43,316 bases of DNA from NCBI GenBank assembly GCA_964585485.1, contig CAZPDS010000015.1, positions 1-43,316 of the forward strand, in the 5' to 3' direction. This stretch comes from CALGYY01 sp964585485. Lineage in GTDB: Bacteria; Bacteroidota; Bacteroidia; Bacteroidales; CAIWKO01. The notes beneath the pieces are model-generated. The model was not told the origin of the DNA, ran no database searches, and saw nothing but the letters and a program-made list of their open reading frames with translations. Every line of letters begins with the position of its first letter. The stretch's first letter is position 1. Both the position numbers and the translations under genes were made by a program. Positions 1 through 6,379 of the stretch are shown one piece after another.

Positions 1-56
1 GGCATTGTCAATGATAACATCAGCAAGGCCGTGATAAAACGTACGATTGTGTTCAT
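1..56 (-). CDS. N-terminus of an exported protein, cut by the window edge
   Basis: An ATG on the minus strand at 56 opens a frame that runs off the left edge. The 18 readable residues start MNTIVRFITALLMLSLTM: a basic residue followed by a hydrophobic stretch, which is the n- and h-region of a signal peptide. Nothing of the mature protein is visible, so no function can be given. It is divergent from the aminotransferase at 564. No clear -7 promoter element was found upstream on its strand. Confidence 0.5.
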   Translation of the reverse strand, partial: MNTIVRFITALLMLSLTM

Positions 57-537
57 AATAATCAGAATCAATATGTTTATACTTTATTAGCATTCGGCTT
101 ACCACCACACATGACAGCAAACACACCTATACCATCAGCCGTGCGAAGCAACACCGCTCCTGCTACTTTCTGGAAAAGAACCTCTTTCTTATGTTTACTT
201 GCCTCACGGTTGGCGTTATTTTTATTTTGTCTAAATTAACCTAAGGAATTCTTAAAAGCAAATTTTTTACGGTCTTTTTTTTGAATGTTTGATAAAATTG
301 CTGATCCAAGGTATGAAATTTCGGCCGATCAGAATGTTCGAAAAAGAACTTATATATCTGTTTTTCTGCTTCTTAACTTCATTTCGCTGATCCCACCTGA
401 CCAAGCACATCTTTTTCAAACTATATGTTAACAAAACGAGGCTTTTAGCATTTCGTTCACTTTTTTAACATATGCTGTCTTTTACAAAACTGACGACAAA
501 CTTTCGGAACAAGGGGCGCCCGAAAAGGAGAAAAGAC
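57..537. other. gene-free, AT-rich divergent intergenic region
   Basis: About 480 bases between the left-edge exported protein and the aminotransferase promoter. No plus-strand gene was recognised. On the minus strand a frame open from about 230 down to a TAA at 77-79 reads with protein-like composition (it contains AVLLRTADGIGVFAVMCGGK), but it has no ATG start and a stop just upstream. It may be a remnant or chance. The 240-480 part is strongly A+T rich and probably holds regulatory DNA. Confidence 0.4.
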
Positions 538-545
538 TAAATTTG
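538..545 (+). promoter_or_regulatory. Bacteroidetes -7 promoter element of the aminotransferase operon
   Basis: TAAATTTG matches the TAnnTTTG consensus of the Bacteroidetes primary sigma factor. No good TTTG -33 element lies 19-21 bases upstream. The predicted transcript start (near 552) leaves a short leader before ATG 564. It also shows that the in-frame TTG at 543 is part of the promoter and not the start codon. Confidence 0.6.
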
Positions 546-563
546 CAGAAAGCAAATGAGCAC

Positions 564-1721
564 ATGGAGAAATTCAGTGGCAGCCTTAACTCGAAGTTAG
601 CGGGGTTTGGAACAAGTATTTTTGCGGTTATGTCGGCCCTTGCAACAGAGCACAAGGCCATTAATTTATCGCAGGGATTCCCGGATTTTCCGGTTTCGGA
701 AAAATTGATTTCGCTGGTGAACCAGCACATGAAGAAGGGGTACAACCAATACGCGCCCATGCCGGGGGTTCCGCTGTTGCGGGAAGCCATTGCGCGCAAG
801 GTAGAGAGTAGCTATGGCGCGATCTATAATCCCGACACGGAAATTACGATAACAGCGGGCGGCACCCAGGCCATTTTTACGGCCATTGCCGCGCTTATAC
901 GTGAAGGGGATGAAGCTATAGTTATTGAGCCGGCGTACGACTCGTATGTACCGGCGATCTTATTGAACGGTGGTATACCCAAGTACGCCCGTCTAAAACA
1001 TCCGGAATACACGATTGACTGGAATGACATAAAAAAGTTGATCACGCATAACACGCGAATGATCATCCTGAACACGCCGCACAATCCCAGCGGCAGCATA
1101 TTGACGGCGGCCGACATGAAGGCGTTGGAGAAGATTACGCGAAAGACGGACATCATTATTATCAGTGACGAGGTGTATGAGCACCTGATTTTCGACGGGC
1201 AGGTTCACGAAAGCGTATGCCGTTACGCGGGTCTGGCCGAGCGAAGCATAGTAATTGGTTCATTTGGCAAGACGTTTCACGCCACGGGCTGGAAGATGGG
1301 ATATGCCCTGGCTCCGGCGAATCTGATGACGGAATTCCGGAAAGCTCATCAATTCGTAGTATTCACCTGCAATACCCCGATACAGTATGCACTGGCGGAA
1401 TACATGAAAGAGGCTTCGCATTGGGAAGGCCTGCCCGATTTTTACCAGCAAAAACGCGATTATTTTCAGCGGCTGTTGCAAGGTTCCCGCTTTGGCATCA
1501 TCCCCTGTCACGGCACCTATTTCCAATTGTTGGATTACAGCGCCATCAGTCAGGACGACGAAATACAGTTCGCGCGATGGCTCACCACCGAAAAGAAAGT
1601 GGGCAGTATTCCGGTATCCGTTTTTTATCACAAGCCGATTGACAACAAAGTGCTGCGGTTTTGTTTCGCCAAAAAAGAAGAAACCCTCGAAAAAGCCGCT
1701 GAAATCCTATGCAAGATCTGA
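564..1721 (+). CDS. Methionine/glutamine-type aminotransferase (PLP class I/II)
   Basis: A 385-residue fold-type I aminotransferase, close in length and motifs to E. coli YbdL (methionine aminotransferase) and the kynurenine/glutamine transaminase K group. Visible motifs are the NLSQGFPDFP substrate-loop region, NTPHNPSG, the SDEVYEHLIF aspartate/tyrosine pair that contacts PLP, and SFGKTFHATGWKMGY with the PLP lysine at about residue 236. The start is ATG 564, because the upstream in-frame TTG lies inside the promoter. Its end overlaps the omega-amidase start by 13 bases. Such pairs transaminate 4-methylthio-2-oxobutyrate or another 2-oxo acid using glutamine, and the amidase then hydrolyses the 2-oxoglutaramate formed. 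Substrate specificity is inferred from family and context. Confidence 0.9.
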   Translation: MEKFSGSLNSKLAGFGTSIFAVMSALATEHKAINLSQGFPDFPVSEKLISLVNQHMKKGYNQYAPMPGVPLLREAIARKVESSYGAIYNPDTEITITAGGTQAIFTAIAALIREGDEAIVIEPAYDSYVPAILLNGGIPKYARLKHPEYTIDWNDIKKLITHNTRMIILNTPHNPSGSILTAADMKALEKITRKTDIIIISDEVYEHLIFDGQVHESVCRYAGLAERSIVIGSFGKTFHATGWKMGYALAPANLMTEFRKAHQFVVFTCNTPIQYALAEYMKEASHWEGLPDFYQQKRDYFQRLLQGSRFGIIPCHGTYFQLLDYSAISQDDEIQFARWLTTEKKVGSIPVSVFYHKPIDNKVLRFCFAKKEETLEKAAEILCKI

Positions 1722-2503
1722 ATATAGTTCTGTGTCAAACCAATATTCGCTGGGAGGAGCCCGCGGAGAATCTGGCCTTCGGTGATCAATTGCTGAACAG
1801 CCTTTCCGCTCCTGTCGATGTAGTGGTTTTCCCGGAAATGTTTGCCACGGGTTTTTCGATGAACACCGCTTTCGCGGAAACGGAACCCGGTCCCACGCTG
1901 GCCTGGATGCAGGCGGCGGCCGCCCGCCTCAAGGGGGCACTCTGCGGGAGTGTGATGGTGCAGGAACAGGGCCGCTATTTCAACCGGCTGTATTGGGTTC
2001 GGCCCGACGGCACCTATGAGAAGTACGACAAAAGGCACCTTTTTCGTTTCGGGGGCGAGCCGGAACAATACACCTCCGGGGGCGGGCGCCTTATTGTAGA
2101 ACTAAAGGGCTGGCGGATTTGTCCGCTGATCTGTTACGACCTCCGATTCCCGGTATGGGCCCGCAACCGTTACCATGAAAACCGTTTCGAATACGATGTA
2201 CTGCTTTATACCGCCAACTGGCCGGCGCGGCGCACGCACCACTGGGAAAGCCTTTTGCTGGCCCGTGCCATTGAAAACCTGAGCTATTGCGTGGGCCTTA
2301 ACCGGGTGGGTTGCGACGGCAACGGGCTGGACCACGCGGGCCACAGCCGGGTATGCGATCCCACTGGGAAGATCTACCAGCCCCTGGAAAGCGGAGCAGA
2401 AGGTCTTATTCAAACCACGCTTAGTGCACAGGGGCTGCTCGATTGGCGATCGAAGTTCAACACCGGGCCCGATTGGGATCCCTTCACGCTGGAGGGAGTG
2501 TAA
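1709..2503 (+). CDS. Omega-amidase (nitrilase superfamily, YafV/Nit2-like)
   Basis: A 264-residue cytoplasmic carbon-nitrogen hydrolase. The full nitrilase triad is visible: E43 in VVFPEMFATGF, K108 in YDKRHLF and C142 in LICYDLRFP. The length and the YDKRHLFRFGGE and CYDLRFP motifs are typical of omega-amidases such as YafV, which hydrolyse 2-oxoglutaramate or 2-oxosuccinamate to the oxo acid and ammonia. The ATG lies inside the end of the aminotransferase gene, so translation is probably coupled. Together they would make transamination from glutamine irreversible (the glutaminase II route, used in methionine salvage). Confidence 0.9.
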   Translation: MQDLNIVLCQTNIRWEEPAENLAFGDQLLNSLSAPVDVVVFPEMFATGFSMNTAFAETEPGPTLAWMQAAAARLKGALCGSVMVQEQGRYFNRLYWVRPDGTYEKYDKRHLFRFGGEPEQYTSGGGRLIVELKGWRICPLICYDLRFPVWARNRYHENRFEYDVLLYTANWPARRTHHWESLLLARAIENLSYCVGLNRVGCDGNGLDHAGHSRVCDPTGKIYQPLESGAEGLIQTTLSAQGLLDWRSKFNTGPDWDPFTLEGV

Positions 2504-2513
2504 CAAAAATGCG

Positions 2514-2521
2514 TAGCTTTG
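2514..2521 (+). promoter_or_regulatory. Bacteroidetes -7 element before the epimerase-CBS operon
   Basis: TAGCTTTG matches TAnnTTTG and lies 14 bases before ATG 2536, in the short gap after the omega-amidase stop. It suggests that the three-gene cassette 2536-5233 has its own promoter. No TTTG is seen at the -33 position. Confidence 0.5.
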
Positions 2522-2535
2522 CATCCTGAAAAGCG

Positions 2536-3543
2536 ATGAAAATCTCCGCCTCCATATATTCTAACACCGATAAGGATTTGCCTTCACTGGCCCGGGAGCT
2601 GGATGCCTACAATGTTGATTATTTTCATGTCGACTGCATGGATGATCCCTCGGTATTTAGTGATATTGGCAGACTTCGCGAACTGTCCTCCACCCCGGTC
2701 GACCTGCACCTGATTACCGCCGAGCCCGAACTTTACTGGCCGCTGATCCGCGAACACCACGTGGAATATGTAACCCTCCAACACGAAAACCTGTGCGCAA
2801 AACCGGAGATTCCGCTGAACCTTGCGGCCCACCTGGGGCTGGCCATTGTTTCCGACACCCCCGTTGAGGTTTTTGCCGACTACCAAGACCTCTGCAGTTT
2901 TGTGCTGTTCATGACCACCACGCCGGGAAAAAGCGGCGGCACTTTCGACAGCGGCACCTTCCGCCGTATCCGTCAGTTCCGCGCACGTTTCCCGCATGTA
3001 CGAATTCATGTCGATGGGGGTGTAAACGAAGAAGTATCGTTCATCCTGCGCAACATGGGGGTGAACACCTCCGTGATCGGATCTTACCTGTTTAAGGGCG
3101 ACTTCATCGGATCGGCCATGATGAAGCTCCGCAGCGACGAGGTTCCCTCCCACTACCTGGTGCGGGATTTTATGTTGCAGTCGGATGAAATTCCCATCCT
3201 CCATTCGGGGGAGACCAACTTTCGCGATGTTCTGCAAAGCATCGAAGACGCGAAGATGGGGTTTACGATGATCGCCAATGCAGAGGGAAAACTGGAGGGC
3301 ATCATCACCAACGCCGATGTTCGCCGGGGCTTACTGCGCAACATCGATCAACTGGATCGTCTGGATGCAAACAGCCTGATTAACCGGAACCCTGCCTACG
3401 TATATGAAGACATGGAGGTATCGGCCCTGCTGAATTTTGTCAAGAACCTGAGTTTCCCGGTCATGTTTTTACCGGTGGTCGACCACGACAAGAAAATTGT
3501 GGGCACTATAAAATTTAATAACCTTATCAAGGGGGAATCATGA
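2536..3543 (+). CDS. Ribulose-phosphate 3-epimerase-like domain fused to a CBS pair
   Basis: A 335-residue protein of two parts. Residues 1 to about 200 form a TIM barrel of the ribulose-5-phosphate 3-epimerase family with the metal/catalytic residues in place: H31 and D33 (FHVDCMD), H58 (VDLHLI) and D160 (HVDGGVN). The phosphate loop reads TTTPGKSGG, related to the usual NPGFGGQ. Residues about 210-333 hold two CBS repeats (ITNADVRRGL and FLPVVDHDKKIVGTI). CBS pairs usually sense adenosine nucleotides; in arabinose-5-phosphate isomerase (KdsD) they follow a SIS domain, whereas here they follow an epimerase barrel. The stop overlaps the next ATG (ATGA). The substrate is probably a ketopentose phosphate or similar; the pathway is not certain. 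Confidence 0.75.
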   Translation: MKISASIYSNTDKDLPSLARELDAYNVDYFHVDCMDDPSVFSDIGRLRELSSTPVDLHLITAEPELYWPLIREHHVEYVTLQHENLCAKPEIPLNLAAHLGLAIVSDTPVEVFADYQDLCSFVLFMTTTPGKSGGTFDSGTFRRIRQFRARFPHVRIHVDGGVNEEVSFILRNMGVNTSVIGSYLFKGDFIGSAMMKLRSDEVPSHYLVRDFMLQSDEIPILHSGETNFRDVLQSIEDAKMGFTMIANAEGKLEGIITNADVRRGLLRNIDQLDRLDANSLINRNPAYVYEDMEVSALLNFVKNLSFPVMFLPVVDHDKKIVGTIKFNNLIKGES

Positions 3544-4538
3544 TTCTTCACCTGAAAAATCCGGCGATGCCGGAAATGATTGAAACGCTGGCCCGGGCCT
3601 ATGAGGCAATTGTGCTGGAAAAGTCCGGAACCACGATACTGATTACACCCTCGCGCTTTCGTTCGGTAGACCCATCCCACGAAGCCTTCATTGAAAAAGT
3701 GTTTATATCCGACAGCGACATTCAATTATCCTCAAAAAAATACCGCAGCGAGAAGGCGAGTGTTCAGTTTGGCGAGCTAGTGCTGGGCGGAAGCGAACGC
3801 AACTGCGCGTTGATTATTGGTCCCTGCGGAGTAGAATCGGAAGAACAGCTTGAGCAGAGTGCCGCCCTGATCCGCGAGCATGGACTGAAGTCGTTGCGGG
3901 CCGGCGCTTTCAAGCCGCGCACCTCCCCTTACACTTTCCGTGGAATGGGTATTGACGGCCTGAAGTTGCTGGCGAAAATGCGCGACAAATACGGCCTGGC
4001 CATTATTACGGAAGTCCGCGACTCCACTCACGTTGATGAGGTTATCGCTTACGCGGATGTGATTCAGGTTGGTGCCAAAGCTATGTACGATCACGGTATT
4101 CTTTACAAATGCAGCAAGGCCAACAAGCCGGTGTTGTTGAAACGCGGCTTTGGCAGCACCTTGCAGGAGTTTGTTCAGGCCTCAGAATTTATCCTCTCCG
4201 GGGGCAATGAGCAGGTAATCCTTTGCGAACGCGGCATACGTACGTTTGAGAACAAGTCGCGCTTCACGCTGGATCTTTGCGGTGTAGCGTATTTAAAAGA
4301 ATATACCAACCTGCCGGTCATCCTCGATCCCAGTCATGCCATGGGCTACGCCTACGGTGTACCCGATCTGGCCCGGGCCTGCATGGCGATGGATATTGAC
4401 GGCTTGCTGATTGAAGTGCACCCCAATCCTCCGGCCGCCAAATCCGATGCCTCTCAACAACTCACCCACGATCAATTCCGTCGGCTGTATGAAAGCCTGA
4501 AGCCCATTGCTGCCGCCGTTAACCGAACCATCGTATGA
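3540..4538 (+). CDS. 3-deoxy-7-phosphoheptulonate synthase, type I-beta (DAHP/KDO8P family)
   Basis: A 332-residue aldolase that condenses phosphoenolpyruvate with an aldose phosphate. The barrel motifs follow Thermotoga-type DAHP synthase: IIGPCGVES, AGAFKPRTSPYTFRG, IQVGAKAM, VLLKRGFGST, ILCERGIRTFE and ILDPSHAMG, then IEVHPNP. Residues 1 to about 70 (MILHLKNPAM onward) match the N-terminal ferredoxin-like regulatory domain that gives feedback control in this subgroup. These features favour erythrose-4-phosphate as substrate over the arabinose-5-phosphate of KdsA. It is joined by ATGA overlaps to the epimerase-CBS gene before it and the KdsC-like phosphatase after it. That context would also fit a 3-deoxy-ulosonate pathway, so its role may not be solely the shikimate pathway. 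Confidence 0.85.
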   Translation: MILHLKNPAMPEMIETLARAYEAIVLEKSGTTILITPSRFRSVDPSHEAFIEKVFISDSDIQLSSKKYRSEKASVQFGELVLGGSERNCALIIGPCGVESEEQLEQSAALIREHGLKSLRAGAFKPRTSPYTFRGMGIDGLKLLAKMRDKYGLAIITEVRDSTHVDEVIAYADVIQVGAKAMYDHGILYKCSKANKPVLLKRGFGSTLQEFVQASEFILSGGNEQVILCERGIRTFENKSRFTLDLCGVAYLKEYTNLPVILDPSHAMGYAYGVPDLARACMAMDIDGLLIEVHPNPPAAKSDASQQLTHDQFRRLYESLKPIAAAVNRTIV

Positions 4539-5233
4539 GCCATTTCGCCGCCAATCTGGCCGTGCTCCGCAAGGTGAAAAACCTAAGTCCAACCCAGTTG
4601 GCCAGCATGGCCCACCTCAGCCCTCAAGCCCTGCATGCATTTGAACAGGGGGATGCCGAGCCCGGCACCGATGAATTGATCCGCCTTTCGGATGCGCTGA
4701 ATGTCAGCATCGACTCCCTGGTGCGGGAAGATCATGCAGCCCGGCGCAAATACATCAACGGCTTTCAGTTTCGTTTTCTGGCACTCGACATCGACGGTGT
4801 AATGACCGATGGCGGGATGTATTATACTCAAGGTGGGGATGAGTTTAAGAAATTCAACACCAAAGACGGGATGGCCATCATTAAGCTCACCTCGGCCGGA
4901 TTTCCTGTCGGCTTCATCAGCAGCGGCATCAACGAGAACATCATCCGGGATCGCGCCCAAAGGCTCGGTGTTGAATATGTTTACGTAGGAACCTGGAAGA
5001 AACTGGATATCCTTCAGCAGTGGTGTGATCAGTTAAACATAACCCTGGCAGAGGTGGCCTATGTCGGCGATGACATCAATGATCTTCCGGTGATAACCCA
5101 AGTTGGGTTAAGTGCCTGCCCTTCCGATGCGGTAGAAAAAGTGCGCGCCACGGCCAAGATCGTATTGGAAAATAAAGGTGGTGAAGGCTGCGTCCGCGAA
5201 TTCATCGAGAACTACCTTCACCCGGTCGAATAA
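4535..5233 (+). CDS. HTH (XRE)-KdsC-like HAD phosphatase fusion
   Basis: A 232-residue protein. Residues about 5-62 form a Cro/C1-type helix-turn-helix (NLSPTQLASMAHLSPQALHA). Residues about 76-230 form a HAD phosphatase of the KDO-8-phosphate phosphatase (KdsC) group: D85 and D87 in LALDIDGVMTDG, the SSG serine motif, the conserved lysine region GTWKKL, and VGDDINDLPV as the metal motif. KdsC proteins have no DNA-binding domain and are about 170-190 residues long, so the first 70 residues are an addition. It starts by ATGA overlap with the DAHP synthase. It probably dephosphorylates a 3-deoxy-2-ulosonate phosphate; the HTH may bind DNA or only mediate assembly. Confidence 0.8.
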   Translation: MSHFAANLAVLRKVKNLSPTQLASMAHLSPQALHAFEQGDAEPGTDELIRLSDALNVSIDSLVREDHAARRKYINGFQFRFLALDIDGVMTDGGMYYTQGGDEFKKFNTKDGMAIIKLTSAGFPVGFISSGINENIIRDRAQRLGVEYVYVGTWKKLDILQQWCDQLNITLAEVAYVGDDINDLPVITQVGLSACPSDAVEKVRATAKIVLENKGGEGCVREFIENYLHPVE

Positions 5234-5248
5234 ACCGCTTGCGGGATT

Positions 5249-6217
5249 CTATTTGATGGTTCCCCTTGTCTTTTCTGCCTGTGCTTTGGACAGGTTGACA
5301 AAGCCCGTGGTTGCCGCATAATTTTGCCCTATCGTCAGCACCCAGTCCAAAAACTCCTGCATCACTTCCGTGGATGGTTTTCCTTTGGTCACCAGGAACA
5401 ATTCACGGGCGGGTGGACGCGGCACTTTCCCCGCGATCAGGGCGGAGGATATCAGGGTAAATTTATCATAAAACTGTTCGGCGTCTTCGATATGACCGTT
5501 TGCATTGTAATCCACCGGAACAATGTACAATCCGTCCTTGCGAAATCCGGTCTGCATATTATAAGCGTCCATGATGCTGCAATAACCGATAGCGCCCTTT
5601 TCAAGCCGTACATGAGCCAGCATTTGTTCGGGCGACTGCAGTCGCGTGGCCTTGTGTTGTCCTTCCGCCAGGCCCAGAAACTGATTCCAGGTGCGCGCCG
5701 TTCCTGTACTATCGCTGAGTGCGTACACCTTCACCGGCTCCGGCGCATTGCGTCCGGTCACGGCACCCCAGGTTTTCACGGAGCCTTGATAGATTTGGGT
5801 CAACATCTCACGTTTTATTCCGTGCATCACCAAGGGCTGAATCTCCGAATTGTCAAAATTAATAATGGCTACCAGGGCGTCCAGTGCGACCGGTGCCACC
5901 CAGAGTCCCTGTTTCATCTCCTCGTCGGTGGGTTTACACGACACCATAGCCATGTCCGTTTTCCCCGCCAACAGATCGGCCAGGGCCCATTGTGATGCCT
6001 GGCTGCTCACTTCAATTTTCACCTTAGGATGATCTTTCATAAAAGCCCCGGCCCATTTCGCAGCCAGGGGGTAGAGCGTCTGCGAACCCTTAATCTTAAT
6101 GGTTCCCGTAAGGTTCATGTCAGGGCTGTTTCCCGTGGTGGAATTTTTTTCTGAACCGCCCCCACAGGCGCTCAGCAAGAACAGAGCCGGCATCAGCCAC
6201 CAAAAAAATCGTTTCAT
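5249..6217 (-). CDS. PstS-like phosphate-binding lipoprotein
   Basis: A 322-residue periplasmic substrate-binding protein of the PstS/SphX family. It starts with a lipoprotein signal ending LLSAC (lipidated Cys18), followed by a low-complexity linker. The mature part has the family features IKGSQTLYPLAAKWAGAF near its start, the ALVAIINFDNS strand, ALSDSTGTARTW (Ser/Thr/Arg phosphate contacts) and the IGYCSI strand. Such proteins feed inorganic phosphate to PstCAB, but no permease or ATPase gene is in the window, so it stands alone here. It is convergent with the phosphatase gene across 15 bases. Binding of phosphate is inferred from the family. Confidence 0.8.
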   Translation of the reverse strand: MKRFFWWLMPALFLLSACGGGSEKNSTTGNSPDMNLTGTIKIKGSQTLYPLAAKWAGAFMKDHPKVKIEVSSQASQWALADLLAGKTDMAMVSCKPTDEEMKQGLWVAPVALDALVAIINFDNSEIQPLVMHGIKREMLTQIYQGSVKTWGAVTGRNAPEPVKVYALSDSTGTARTWNQFLGLAEGQHKATRLQSPEQMLAHVRLEKGAIGYCSIMDAYNMQTGFRKDGLYIVPVDYNANGHIEDAEQFYDKFTLISSALIAGKVPRPPARELFLVTKGKPSTEVMQEFLDWVLTIGQNYAATTGFVNLSKAQAEKTRGTIK

Positions 6218-6241
6218 GTTTCAGGGATTTTAATTTCCCTG

Positions 6242-6249
6242 CAAAGTTA
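6242..6249 (-). promoter_or_regulatory. -7 promoter element of the PstS-like gene
   Basis: On the minus strand these bases read TAACTTTG, a match to TAnnTTTG, 24 bases before the ATG at 6217. No -33 TTTG is seen. The site lies in the 162-base divergent region shared with the gene at 6380, whose own nearest candidate is the one-mismatch TAATTTCG at 6321-6328. Confidence 0.5.
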
Positions 6250-6379
6250 CAAAATGGGGGCAGATGCACGGCGGAAAAGAAAAGAAATTGCCTGAGTCAT
6301 CGGAATCAGCAGCAAATTTGTAATTTCGCATGATTAGCCGGCGAACCGATCTTCGCCGCGAACTTCACGAAACTCTCCA

